Positions 1-8,676 of a DNA stretch of 64,000 bases are shown here, piece by piece. Position 1 is the first letter of the stretch. Each line of letters opens with the position of its first letter. Source of the stretch: Prescottella agglutinans (GTDB taxonomy: Bacteria > Actinomycetota > Actinomycetes > Mycobacteriales > Mycobacteriaceae); NCBI RefSeq assembly GCF_004011865.1, contig NZ_RKLP01000002.1, positions 186,001 through 250,000 of the forward strand. The letters are read 5' to 3'. Made by a program: the position numbers and the translations under genes. The notes under the pieces are model-generated. The model had not been told where the DNA came from. It was given only the letters and a program-made list of their open reading frames with translations, and ran no database searches.

Positions 1-1382
1 CGGGTGTCCGGCGCCCGCAGCGTCAGGATGCGGGTGTCGGGATTCCAGTTCGTGACGTGCGCGCCGTCGACGTCGGCGCCGTGTGGGAACGTCCGTGCGG
101 GCAGGTATACCTCGGTGGGTGCGGTGATCGACAGGTTCGGTACGTAGGAGAACTCGAGCCGGTCCGCGTCCGCCGACCACGCCCGCGGCGCACCGGCGAT
201 CGCCCGCGGGTACGGCTCGTCCAACGCCGCAACCAGATTGCGTTCGGCGCCGTCCGACTCGTACGGCCCCCACGGGCCGGGGTCGCGCGACCAGTAGGAG
301 ACGCCCGCTCCCATCTCACGAGCGGTGTCGTAGATCCGGTCGACGTAGTCCATGGCTCCCGGCAGCGTGGTGTCGAGGCCGAACTCCCCCAGGATGATCG
401 GTACGTTCCCGAGGTCGGCGGCGGTGCGCAGGACGTTGCCGCGCCACGCGTCGATCGTCGCGTCCACCTGCGTCCGCGAACTGCCGGTGTACCCGCCACC
501 GAGATCCATCGGGAGTGGGTAGATGTGCGGGCAGTACGCGATGCGCTGCTCGCCGTCGCGGGCGTCGTCGATCGGCCGCAGCCCGCTGGGCGTGCCCCAG
601 TTGGTGCCCATCGCCTGCGGGGCCACGCATACCCAGGTGTCCTGGTCGACGGTGCGGATGGCGTCGGACGTCTTCTGGTACAGCGCGGTCAGCGGCCCGG
701 CCTCGAACGCGGGGCCCTGCAGCGTGCCGCCGTACGGTTCGTTCATCAGGTCGTACGCGACCACCGCGGGGTTGCCCGCGAACCGTTCGGCGACCGCGCG
801 CCACGCGTTCGCGTAGTGGTCGGTCAACTCGGGATGGGCGCCGGTGGTGTTCCAGAAGTTGTCGAACGCCCGCATCACGCCCGGCTCGAGGTAGTACATC
901 TCCCACATGTCGTTGTCGCCCACGGGAAGCCCGTCGAGGTACGTCGCCCACCCGGGCGCCCCGTTACCGTTCCGCCCACCCGGGGTGACGGCGCTCGAGT
1001 ACACGTCCTGGTGCATGTCGAGCATGACGCTGTAGCCGCGGTCGGCGAACCACCCGACCCGTTCGGCGACCCGGTTCAGATACTCCTGGCTGTAGACACC
1101 GGGTTCGGGCTCCACCGACCGCCACGAGATGAGGAACCGCACGAAGTTGGTGCCCATGTCGGTGTGCTCGCGGTCGAGGTCGGCCTCGGTGAACGTCGGC
1201 ATGCCGTCCGGTGTGCTCTTGGCGCTCGACGCGGTGTTGAACCCGTTGAGGATCAGTGCCCGTCCGGCATCGTCGGTGAGATAGGCGGTGGACGGCGCCG
1301 GGTCCGCCCGCAACGCGGCGCCGACACCGCCGACGAGAACCAGCGCTCCGACGACAGCCGCCAGCACCTTCGAACGCCTCAC
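1..1382 (-). CDS. Endoglycoceramidase-like glycoside hydrolase family 5 enzyme (3' end cut by window edge)
   Basis: The minus-strand translation gives a secreted (beta/alpha)8 glycosidase. An N-terminal arginine pair and an Ala/Val/Leu-rich stretch (about residues 4-24) form a signal peptide or anchor. Then come DMHQDVYS, the acid/base motif DLMNEP and the nucleophile motif GEFG, with a beta-sandwich-like tail (TAPTEVYLPA) that runs off the edge. DMHQD plus NEP is typical of endoglycoceramidase-type GH5 proteins, which cleave the oligosaccharide-ceramide bond of glycosphingolipids and are known from Rhodococcus. The substrate here is inferred. I chose the GTG at 1382, with GGTGGAG just upstream. 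An in-frame GTG at 1406 is an alternative. The C-terminus is missing, so full length cannot be judged. It is divergent from the membrane protein at 1452. Confidence 0.8.
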   Translation of the reverse strand, partial: MRRSKVLAAVVGALVLVGGVGAALRADPAPSTAYLTDDAGRALILNGFNTASSAKSTPDGMPTFTEADLDREHTDMGTNFVRFLISWRSVEPEPGVYSQEYLNRVAERVGWFADRGYSVMLDMHQDVYSSAVTPGGRNGNGAPGWATYLDGLPVGDNDMWEMYYLEPGVMRAFDNFWNTTGAHPELTDHYANAWRAVAERFAGNPAVVAYDLMNEPYGGTLQGPAFEAGPLTALYQKTSDAIRTVDQDTWVCVAPQAMGTNWGTPSGLRPIDDARDGEQRIAYCPHIYPLPMDLGGGYTGSSRTQVDATIDAWRGNVLRTAADLGNVPIILGEFGLDTTLPGAMDYVDRIYDTAREMGAGVSYWSRDPGPWGPYESDGAERNLVAALDEPYPRAIAGAPRAWSADADRLEFSYVPNLSITAPTEVYLPARTFPHGADVDGAHVTNWNPDTRILTLRAPDT

Positions 1383-1451
1383 CGCTCCACCAACTCTCGC
1401 ATCCACGCCAAACCTGGACGATTGTCCTGTTCGGTGCGTTAATGTTGCGTC

Positions 1452-2030
1452 ATGTCTGACGAGCACGGGGCGTTTTCGGCAACGGCGCTGGTCCGCCGGA
1501 TCCAGGCGGGTCCGTGGCCCGCGACGGTCACCGTCCTGCTCGCGTCGGTGCTCTTCGGCATGTGGTCGCTCACCGGCCGGATCCTCACGTTCAACCCGGA
1601 ACTGCTGATTCCCAGCGCCATCGGCCTGCCGTTCGGAATCCCGCCGCTGCGACTGTTCCCGCTCGGCGACACCACATGGTCGTTCTGGTTCGTCGACGTC
1701 GTCGCTGCCCTCGTGATGATCGCGGTGGTGTGGACCCGCCTGGCGAGGAGTCGGCAACGCCCGTTCCTCGCCGGCCTGCTCGCCACGATGCTCGGCGTCG
1801 TGGTCGGCAACCTCGTGCGCATCGTGTATATCAGCTTCGAGACCCATCAGGGCCTCGGAACGTACGCGGCCGCGCTGGTGCTGGGCCTCGTGGTGTCGGT
1901 GCTGTGGGGACTCGTCGTCGGCCTCGTCGTCGGACTGGTACACCTGCTCGATCGGCGACTCCGACGGCCCGCGGAAGCGGAGACGAAGGCCGGGGCGGCC
2001 CGTCGTCTTTCCAAGGTCGGATCGCGCTGA
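1452..2030 (+). CDS. Small four-helix membrane protein, unknown function
   Basis: The 192-residue product has a short polar N-terminus, a hydrophobic helix at about 24-46, a proline/glycine-rich segment (IGLPFGIPPLRLFPLG), and three further hydrophobic helices between about 76 and 166. It ends in a basic tail (RRLRRPAEAETKAGAARR), which suggests a cytoplasmic C-terminus. I recognise no family. The start is the first ATG after the divergent GH5 gene, and the 69-bp spacer between them must hold both promoters. Base composition and codon use match the neighbours. Probably a genuine actinobacterial membrane protein, but no role can be assigned from sequence. Confidence 0.75.
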   Translation: MSDEHGAFSATALVRRIQAGPWPATVTVLLASVLFGMWSLTGRILTFNPELLIPSAIGLPFGIPPLRLFPLGDTTWSFWFVDVVAALVMIAVVWTRLARSRQRPFLAGLLATMLGVVVGNLVRIVYISFETHQGLGTYAAALVLGLVVSVLWGLVVGLVVGLVHLLDRRLRRPAEAETKAGAARRLSKVGSR

Positions 2031-2385
2031 GCCGGGGCGCCGTCGTCTCCTGGCCGACCGTGATGTGAGACCGTCCCTCCATGGGGACGACGGCGCGTAC
2101 GTCACCGTCCTCGACGGCGGTCGCACGTACGCGACCCGCGTGCCGATCCACCAGGAGTTTCATCTGTACATCGACGACGAGGGCGTCGCCCGAACTGATC
2201 ATGTTCTGAGGCTGTGGGGCGCCACGGCTGTGCGACGACGCCCGGTGAATTGACCGCCGACAGATCCAGCCGATCCAGACCTTCCAGCCAAGCCATGCGA
2301 ACAAGCCACCTGACGGCGCCTCGAGGTCCCGGCCCGATGCGTGGTGACGATCCGAAATCGACTCTCTGTCATAAGAACCGGCGGA
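2031..2385. other. Gap without a convincing gene
   Basis: A 62-codon plus-strand ORF (2065-2253) and overlapping minus-strand ORFs lie here. None has a good ribosome-binding site or a recognisable motif. The segment sits between the end of a plus-strand gene and the end of the minus-strand LysR gene, so it is a convergent intergenic region. I saw no clear terminator hairpin. Confidence 0.5.
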
Positions 2386-3294
2386 CTACGCGGCTGGGTC
2401 GGCCGTTGCCAAGTCGTCAACTCGAGCTAGCGCCGCGCGGCGCAACTCTTTGGTGAGTGGTCTACGGTCCGTGGCTCGGGTAATCAGATCAACCTGACAC
2501 AGATCCACGTCAGCAATGTCGCGGTAGGCGACGCCGTCGTGTTGGTAGCGATTGGCCACCGACTGCGCAGTGATCATGACATTGCCGCCGAGCGCGACGC
2601 CGTTGATCGCCTCTTCCATTGTTGCTGCCCAGCAACCATACTGAACGGCGCGTCCGCTGGGCCGAGGGTCTACCACCCACTCCTTCGTCCACTCACGGCC
2701 GATGCCTTTGGCGCCGACGACGGCGTAGCCGTCGAGGTCCCCGAGAGTCAACACTTCACATGCCGCGAGTGGCGAGTCGATCGGAACTGCTGCCACCCGT
2801 TTCTCTCGATGCACGACAATGCGATCCATCTTGTCCGCCATCTCTCGATACGGTGGACGGGCAAGAGATGCATCGACGTCGCCCCGAGCCAGCCGCGAAA
2901 GCTGATCACCCCACTCGAGCTGGATGAACTGCAGCCGCGCATGGGGGTTCTTCGCCGCGAAGTCCGCCAGAAAACCCTCGTCTCTCCGGCCGGGAAAGCC
3001 ATTGATGAACCCGATTCGCAGGATCTCCTGGTCGGTACTTTCACCCAGAGCAATGCGCGAAGACGCCAGCGCGGCGCCCGCATGGACCATGAACTCCCGG
3101 CCGCGGTCGGTGAGCCGGATCGGATTGGTGCCACGCTCGACCAACTTGTAGCCGACGGCGCCCTCGAGCCGTTGGATCTGCTGGGTCATCGCCGGCGGTG
3201 TGACGCACAATCGCGCGGCCGCACGCGCGAAGCTTCCCTCTTCGATCAGCACCTCCAACGAATTGACCAAAGTCAGATTCAAGAACGAGGACAC
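2386..3294 (-). CDS. LysR-family transcriptional regulator
   Basis: The 302-residue protein has the LysR layout. An N-terminal winged helix-turn-helix (about 5-62, with GSFARAAARLCVTPPAMTQQIQRLE) is followed by a two-lobed effector-binding domain beginning near residue 90 (ILRIGFINGFPG). Length is normal for the family. It is divergent from the SDR/NTF2-like gene pair starting at 3454, with a 159-bp spacer. That is the standard arrangement for a LysR regulator controlling its divergent target and itself, so control of the SDR operon is the natural inference. The inducer cannot be read from the sequence. Confidence 0.92.
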   Translation of the reverse strand: MSSFLNLTLVNSLEVLIEEGSFARAAARLCVTPPAMTQQIQRLEGAVGYKLVERGTNPIRLTDRGREFMVHAGAALASSRIALGESTDQEILRIGFINGFPGRRDEGFLADFAAKNPHARLQFIQLEWGDQLSRLARGDVDASLARPPYREMADKMDRIVVHREKRVAAVPIDSPLAACEVLTLGDLDGYAVVGAKGIGREWTKEWVVDPRPSGRAVQYGCWAATMEEAINGVALGGNVMITAQSVANRYQHDGVAYRDIADVDLCQVDLITRATDRRPLTKELRRAALARVDDLATADPAA

Positions 3295-3453
3295 AACCGA
3301 CTCCTCCGATGAAGCAACTACTTAACCCTGTGTCGTGGATGTCAATTTACTGGTCAGCCGCACGGTGTCAAGGTGTTCGAGACCGGAAGAAATCCAAGAG
3401 CCGGAACATGATCGGGCCTTCAGCTGCCCCCAAGATATCCAAGACGGGAACCC

Positions 3454-4233
3454 ATGTCAGCAACTGCGAAGTCTCCTCAACGAGCGCTCGTCACCGGGGC
3501 CGCATCCGGAATCGGCTATGCGATTGCCGAGCAACTCATCGCCTCCGGAGCCTCCGTCCTCGCCTTCGATCTGGACAAGGACGGCCTGGCCGCAGCGGCC
3601 GAGAAGCTCGGAAGCTCCTACACAACCTTCTCGGGCAGCGTCACGAAACCGGACGACGTCAAAGCCGCGGTGGACGAGGCCGAACTTTCCCTCGGGGGAA
3701 TCGACAGCCTGTTCAACGTCGCGGGCGGACTTCGGCCCGCCCCCATCACCGATCTCGACGAAGCCGACTGGCACTTCACCATGGACGTGGTGCTCACAGG
3801 CGTCTACCTCTGCACCAAATACGTCGCGCGGTCCATGATCCGAAAAGGAAGCGGCGGCGCGATCGTCAACATCTCCTCGGTCAACGCGCACCTGCCCCTG
3901 TACGGCGGAAGTGCTTACGCCGCAGGCAAAGCCGGTGTGGAGATGTTCGGCAAGAATGCCGCGCTGGAGCTGGCCCGGCACGGAATCCGCGTCAACACTG
4001 TACTTCCCGGACTCGTCGAGACTCCGATGGCGGGCTTCATCCTCGAGAATGAAGGCATCATGGACGAGTTCTACGCGAACGCCGTTCTCGCGCGTCCTGC
4101 ACAGCCCGCCGAGCTCGCTGCGCCCGCAATCTTCCTGGCGGGATCGGGCGCCAGTTACATCACCGGCACCAGTCTGGTTGTCGACGGCGGCTACGAAGTG
4201 GGCAGCTACCCCGATCTCAGCAAGTACCTGTAG
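3454..4233 (+). CDS. Short-chain dehydrogenase/reductase (SDR)
   Basis: A classical SDR of 259 residues. It has the cofactor-binding TGAASGIG motif (14-21), NVAGG replacing the usual NNAG, an active-site Ser (ISSVNA) and the catalytic YAAGK pair. The C-terminal TGTSLVVDGGY is typical of NAD(P)H-dependent alcohol or keto reductases. The ATG at 3454 is preceded by a GGGAA-type ribosome site. It is followed 13 bp later by the NTF2-like gene, so the two are probably co-transcribed under the divergent LysR regulator. The substrate is unknown. Confidence 0.9.
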   Translation: MSATAKSPQRALVTGAASGIGYAIAEQLIASGASVLAFDLDKDGLAAAAEKLGSSYTTFSGSVTKPDDVKAAVDEAELSLGGIDSLFNVAGGLRPAPITDLDEADWHFTMDVVLTGVYLCTKYVARSMIRKGSGGAIVNISSVNAHLPLYGGSAYAAGKAGVEMFGKNAALELARHGIRVNTVLPGLVETPMAGFILENEGIMDEFYANAVLARPAQPAELAAPAIFLAGSGASYITGTSLVVDGGYEVGSYPDLSKYL

Positions 4234-4246
4234 GGAGAGAACAACA

Positions 4247-4912
4247 ATGAGCACAGCGCATTCCGCCCGACCGACCGCAGCCCCCCGAACCTCGTACGAG
4301 GAGGAGTTCGTCCACATGATGGACGACATCGACACCCTCATCGAGAGCACCACCAATCCCATCCACCGGAAGATTCTTGTCAACTACCGCCGCCACGGTC
4401 TACTCGAGGTGTCGGGTCGCTACGACGAACTGCTCGCTCCCGCTATGACCGTCGACGAGCCTCACTACCGGGTCTTCGAGGGCGGCCAAGGCGTGATCCT
4501 CGACGGAATGAGCGAGGTTCGCGGCTTTTACCAGACACTGGCCGGTATGGACATGCTGGTGATGTGGACGGGCAAGCAGAAAATGGCGGTCGCCGACTGG
4601 GGATTCGCCGGCGAGGCAGAGTTCAGTCAGTTCGTACCGGGAAAGATGCTCGGCGACAACGTCTTCGGCAGCCTGGACGAGAACGCTGACAGCAGCACTT
4701 CGGAGTACGACGCCGACGCGTACTACCTGGTCCGTCGCACACTTGCGTTCGTCTGGCACTACGACAACGACGTCCGATTGATCGGCGAACACGTGTACGA
4801 AGATGTGACTTCCAAGACGGTCACCAAGGTTGCGCCGGAGGACGTTATCACCGGTTCCCGGGCCGCAGAGTTACTCGAGTCCGTGATCGACAAGTACGAA
4901 CTCCCACAGTAA
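4247..4912 (+). CDS. SnoaL/NTF2-like fold protein
   Basis: I place the start at the ATG at 4247, preceded by GGGAGAG. A longer in-frame reading from 3911 overlaps the SDR and is not credible. The 221-residue product has the alpha+beta pattern of SnoaL/NTF2-like proteins: an N-terminal helix (NPIHRKILVNYRRHGLLEVSGRYDEL), a central block with GMSEVRGFYQTLAG, then alternating strands rich in Trp and Phe. Such folds serve as small-molecule hydrolases, isomerases or dehydratases, or as subunits. Pairing with an SDR suggests a shared catabolic substrate. The family assignment is by pattern, and the function is unknown. Confidence 0.7.
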   Translation: MSTAHSARPTAAPRTSYEEEFVHMMDDIDTLIESTTNPIHRKILVNYRRHGLLEVSGRYDELLAPAMTVDEPHYRVFEGGQGVILDGMSEVRGFYQTLAGMDMLVMWTGKQKMAVADWGFAGEAEFSQFVPGKMLGDNVFGSLDENADSSTSEYDADAYYLVRRTLAFVWHYDNDVRLIGEHVYEDVTSKTVTKVAPEDVITGSRAAELLESVIDKYELPQ

Positions 4913-4992
4913 GAAACGCAAGAATCCGTCGTCGTGGTGGATCCTGACGTCGGGCTTCACCGTCACGATCGGTCCGATCACGCTGGATGGAC

Positions 4993-5037
4993 AGGAGGCA
5001 GCCTTCGTGCCGGAGAACCGGGCGAAGGCTGCCTCCT
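4993..5037. terminator. Bidirectional rho-independent-type hairpin
   Basis: A perfect 15-bp inverted repeat (4993-5007 and 5023-5037, core GGAGGCAGCCTTCG) with a 15-nt loop lies between the convergent NTF2-like gene and the epoxide hydrolase. The T tract is short (CTTCTG), as is usual in GC-rich actinobacteria. It can serve both strands. Confidence 0.8.
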
Positions 5038-5070
5038 TCTGTGGCGCAACGAAACCGGGCGTCGGTCCCG

Positions 5071-6045
5071 TCAGAAGTGCCGGGTCAGCCAGTCGACGAG
5101 GATCTCGTTGGTGGCCTGCGGGTCCTCGAGTTGCGTCCAGTGCCCGGTGTCGATCATCCGACGCTCGAACGTCTCGAAGTACTGCAGCAGATTGTCGGTC
5201 AGCATCGGATGACAGATCGGGTCGTGGCGCGCCGCGACCAGCAGCGCCGGAACCCCGACCTTGGGCACGACGCCGTCGGGGAACAGCTCGGTGTGCACCT
5301 CCCAGTTCCGGATGATGCTGTGGTACCAGCTCAGTCCCCCACCGAATCCCGTGCGGGCGTATGCGTCCGCGTAGTACCGCATCTCGTCCGCGTCGAGGAC
5401 GACCTCGCCGGGCCACGTCGACTCGTCGTCGGCGAGCCAGTGGATGTAGCTCATCGACTCGGGGTCGTGCCGGCCGGTGCGCGACAGGTTGGTGCCGGAC
5501 CCGGTGTCGCGTCGCATGAAGAAGCGGAAGCTCCGTTCGGCGTCCTTGTCGAGCAGTGCCTCGCACTCGGGAGTCTGGAAGTGCGCCACGTAGTTCCGTG
5601 GGCCGTACGCATGCTCGTACTTCTCGATCGGGTTCTCGCGGGAGTACCCGAACGGGGTGTTGAGCGTGATCACGCCCGCCACGGAATCGGGCTGCAGGTA
5701 GGGCATCATCCACGACACCATGCCGCCGAAGTCGTGTCCGACCACGACGGCCTTCTCGTAGCCGGCGTCCGCGACGAGGCCCGCGATGTCGGCGGTCGTC
5801 TCGGCGATGCTGTAGGCGCGGCGGTCGTCGGGTCCGGTCGACTGCCCGTAGCCCCGCATGTCGGGGGCCATGACGTGGAACCCGGCATCGGCGATCGGCT
5901 GCAGCTGGTGCCGCCACGACGCGGCCAGCTCGGGAAAACCGTGGCACAGCACGACACACACGTCACGGGTGACGCGCTCGGGCACCGCCTCGAAGACCGC
6001 GAGGCGGACGCCGTTGGTGTCGACGAATCTCGGTTCGGGAAGCAT
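5071..6045 (-). CDS. Alpha/beta hydrolase, epoxide hydrolase type
   Basis: The 324-residue protein carries the oxyanion-hole motif HGFPE (35-39), the nucleophile elbow VVGHDFGG with Asp105 where esterases have Ser, PDMRGYGQS, and a C-terminal GHW histidine (MIDTGHWTQLEDP). Asp nucleophile plus HGFPE and RGYG points to an epoxide hydrolase rather than an esterase or haloalkane dehalogenase. It is the last gene of a four-gene minus-strand operon, 18 nt after the MFS gene. An epoxide made by the operon's flavin monooxygenase is a plausible substrate (inference). The hairpin at 4993-5037 ends the transcript. Confidence 0.88.
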   Translation of the reverse strand: MLPEPRFVDTNGVRLAVFEAVPERVTRDVCVVLCHGFPELAASWRHQLQPIADAGFHVMAPDMRGYGQSTGPDDRRAYSIAETTADIAGLVADAGYEKAVVVGHDFGGMVSWMMPYLQPDSVAGVITLNTPFGYSRENPIEKYEHAYGPRNYVAHFQTPECEALLDKDAERSFRFFMRRDTGSGTNLSRTGRHDPESMSYIHWLADDESTWPGEVVLDADEMRYYADAYARTGFGGGLSWYHSIIRNWEVHTELFPDGVVPKVGVPALLVAARHDPICHPMLTDNLLQYFETFERRMIDTGHWTQLEDPQATNEILVDWLTRHF

Positions 6046-6063
6046 TGTGTTGTTCCTTTCGGG

Positions 6064-7527
6064 TCAGTGGGCGTGGGACGAGGCGGCCTGCTTGATCCGC
6101 GGGACGGCGAGGGAGACCAGTGCACCGATCGCGGCGGCGCCCGCCGCGATCAGGAAGGCACTGCGGAATCCGGCGGATTCGTAGGCGACGCCGTGGCCGT
6201 CGGTGGCCACCACGTAGTGGGCGAGCACCGTGAAGCCGATGGTGGAGATCAGGGTGCCGGCCAAGGTCTGGGCGACCCCGACGAAGTTGGAGCCCACTGC
6301 ACGCTCGGTCTCCGGGAGTGCGAGCAGCGCCAGATTCGGGACGGCCGCGTAGATCATGCAGCCGAGGCCGAACACCACCCACGCGAGCACGATCACGACC
6401 GGGACGGTCGGGACCGCGGACAGCACGGCGGCGGCGATCGCGATGAACACCGCGCCGAACACAAGGTGGTTGCGGAAGCCGATCGACTTCGCGGTGGCAC
6501 CGACGATGAATCCGCTTGCGACGATCATCAACTGGCCCGGCAACAGCCAGCCGGCCATCTCGGTCGCGGACAGGCCGAAGCCGTACGACGTGCTCTCCGG
6601 CGCCTGGAGCAGCATCGGGGTGAGGGTCGCGAGCAGTGTCGTGGCGCCGTAGGCGATACCGCCGCCGATGAGCGTGTACCGCAGCGCCGGCTTCGCGATG
6701 AGGTCGAGACGGATCAGCGGTTCGTCGGTGCGGCGCTCCCACCACACCCAGACCGCGAATCCGACGAGTGCGACGGCGACGCAGGTGAGGGTGCGCCCGT
6801 CGGTCAGGCCCCACTCCTTGCCGCGGGAGAGTCCGACCATGATGACGAACATGCTGGCCGCCAGCAGGACCGCGCCGAGCCAGTCGATGCGCGCGTGCGA
6901 GCGGATCGGGGTCTCCGGCACGAAGAAGAAGGTCAGTATCGCGCCGATCGCGCAGAAGCCGAACGCGAACCAGAACACCGACCGGACCCCGAGATGATCG
7001 ATCAGCACACCGGCGACGAGCAGCGCTCCGACGCCGACCGCGCCGACACCGGTGTTCGCGATGCTGATCGAGATCGGCTGCAACCGCGCCGGAAACGTGT
7101 CGCGGATGAGCGTGTATCCCAGTGCGAGGCAGGCGAAGCCGGCGCCGGACAGGAAACGCCCGGCCACGAGAATGGGGAACGTCGCCGCGGTGGCGGAGAT
7201 CAGCGCACCCAGCGCCCCGATCGCCGCGGTGACGACGAGCATCTTCTTCTTGCCGTACAGATCGGCGAGCTTGCCGATGATGGGCGACGCCACCGCACCG
7301 GACAGCGTGAAGGCCGTCATCACCCACACCACCTGCGTGGTCTGGAACTCGGCGGCGACCTTGGGCAGCGTCGGCGCGAACAACGAGAAGCCCAGCGCGG
7401 ACTGTTCGGTGAGGAGAAGCAGGATGAGGAGTGTGCGCACCCAGTACCGGGTAGGCCGGTCGTTCGCGTCGGCCGACACCTCGCCGACGCGCTGTTCATC
7501 CGGGCCGTCATTGGTTCGCAAAGACAT
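6064..7527 (-). CDS. MFS transporter (DHA2/EmrB-like)
   Basis: A 487-residue integral membrane protein with about 14 hydrophobic helices and the MFS inter-loop motif (GKLADLYGKKKMLVVTA) after helix 2. A motif C-like stretch (GVGAVGVGALLVAGVLIDHLGVRSVFW) lies in the first half. Length and helix number fit 14-TM drug:proton antiporters, but the location inside a catabolic operon makes uptake or product export of the operon's substrate equally possible. It begins 67 nt after the dehydrogenase gene and is followed 18 nt later by the epoxide hydrolase. Confidence 0.9.
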   Translation of the reverse strand: MSLRTNDGPDEQRVGEVSADANDRPTRYWVRTLLILLLLTEQSALGFSLFAPTLPKVAAEFQTTQVVWVMTAFTLSGAVASPIIGKLADLYGKKKMLVVTAAIGALGALISATAATFPILVAGRFLSGAGFACLALGYTLIRDTFPARLQPISISIANTGVGAVGVGALLVAGVLIDHLGVRSVFWFAFGFCAIGAILTFFFVPETPIRSHARIDWLGAVLLAASMFVIMVGLSRGKEWGLTDGRTLTCVAVALVGFAVWVWWERRTDEPLIRLDLIAKPALRYTLIGGGIAYGATTLLATLTPMLLQAPESTSYGFGLSATEMAGWLLPGQLMIVASGFIVGATAKSIGFRNHLVFGAVFIAIAAAVLSAVPTVPVVIVLAWVVFGLGCMIYAAVPNLALLALPETERAVGSNFVGVAQTLAGTLISTIGFTVLAHYVVATDGHGVAYESAGFRSAFLIAAGAAAIGALVSLAVPRIKQAASSHAH

Positions 7528-7594
7528 GAATACCTCGCTCAGATGAGAAGGGACAGAACTGGATCGGTCTCCGCGCTTGCCTTACCGGCGCGTG

Positions 7595-8674
7595 TCACGC
7601 CGAGGCGACGCCCCGGGGAAGGACCATGATCTTGACGTGATCGTCGGGCGCTCGCAGCGTGTCGAACGCGTCCGCCACGCCGTCGAGGTCGACCCGGCCG
7701 GTGATGATGGCGTCGGCGTCGATCTCACCGCGTGCGAGGCGCTCGAGCACGATCTCGTAGCCGCGTTCGGTGGGGCCGTGGCCGAAATTGATCGCGATGC
7801 GGCGGAGTTGGCCGATGACGGGAATGATCGTCTCGTCCGCGAACGGTGCCGCGAGCACCTGGATGCGGGAGTCGTAGGGCAGGGTGCGCAGGAGCATGTC
7901 GAGCATGCCCTTGCGCCCGCTGCATTCGTAGGCGATGAGGATTCCCCCGCCGCCGCGCTCCGGGTCGTTGTGGCCGTCGGCGACCATGCGGTTCCAGACC
8001 TCGACGGGATCGTCCTCGTTCGGGTCCACGACGACGTCCGCGCCCATCTTGAGCGCGAGTTCCCGACGCTTCGGTGAGGGCTCGGACGCGATCACCGTGT
8101 GGGCGCCGCGCGCCTTGGCCGCGACGATGGCACCGAGACCGATGGTCCCGCAACCGATCACCAGCGCCGAGTCGGCAACCGTCAGACCGGAGCGCTGCAT
8201 GTGCAGTTCCCCGACGTGCAGCGGTTCGGCGAGCGCGGCGTGCTCGAACGACAACCCGTCCGGGATGCGGCGAACCCAGACGGCGTCGACGACGATCTGG
8301 TCGCCGAACCCGCCGTGGTACGTGTTCGAGTACCCGATGATCTTCGGGATTCCGGTCGAGGTGTCGGTCACGATCCCGAGGCCCGCCACGCGGTCACCGA
8401 CCACGAAATCGACCACCCCGGGTCCGATCTCGGCGACGACGCCCGCGTACTCGTGGCCGAGGACGACGGGACGCCCGTGGTCGAAGGTGGCCAGCGGGTA
8501 GCGCGCGGCATCGATGACGTCGACGAACCTGCACGGATCCTTCGAGACGGTCAGGTCGCTGCCACAGATCCCGCAGGCCATGACGTCGATCCGCACCTGC
8601 CCGGGGCCGAGGTCCGGGAGGTCGGCAACCTCGGCGAGCGTGAACTCACCATCGTGGAACTGGACGGCGCGCAC
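7595..8674 (-). CDS. Zinc-binding medium-chain alcohol dehydrogenase
   Basis: The 359-residue product starts at the GTG at 8674, only 2 nt after the upstream stop. The longer in-frame reading overlaps the LLM gene and is rejected. Catalytic zinc ligands appear as CGICGSDL and GHEYAG, and the Rossmann motif is GCGTIGLG. The structural-zinc four-Cys lobe of classical ADHs is not evident. A conserved AYECSG segment follows. It is the second gene of the operon, where it could oxidise the diol or alcohol produced by the monooxygenase and epoxide hydrolase (inference). Confidence 0.88.
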   Translation of the reverse strand: MRAVQFHDGEFTLAEVADLPDLGPGQVRIDVMACGICGSDLTVSKDPCRFVDVIDAARYPLATFDHGRPVVLGHEYAGVVAEIGPGVVDFVVGDRVAGLGIVTDTSTGIPKIIGYSNTYHGGFGDQIVVDAVWVRRIPDGLSFEHAALAEPLHVGELHMQRSGLTVADSALVIGCGTIGLGAIVAAKARGAHTVIASEPSPKRRELALKMGADVVVDPNEDDPVEVWNRMVADGHNDPERGGGGILIAYECSGRKGMLDMLLRTLPYDSRIQVLAAPFADETIIPVIGQLRRIAINFGHGPTERGYEIVLERLARGEIDADAIITGRVDLDGVADAFDTLRAPDDHVKIMVLPRGVASA

Positions 8675-8676
8675 GG

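Noticed and set aside
57-1442. A 461-codon plus-strand open frame
   Set aside because: It is rich in Arg, Val, Gly and His with no motif, and lies opposite the GH5 enzyme whose catalytic motifs read clearly on the minus strand.
2065-2253. A 62-codon plus-strand ORF
   Set aside because: No clear ribosome site or known motif. It could be a remnant, but I cannot support it as a gene.
4987-7629. An 880-codon plus-strand open frame
   Set aside because: It is a GC-rich shadow opposite the epoxide hydrolase and MFS genes. Its Asp/Arg/Gly/His-rich composition has no domain.
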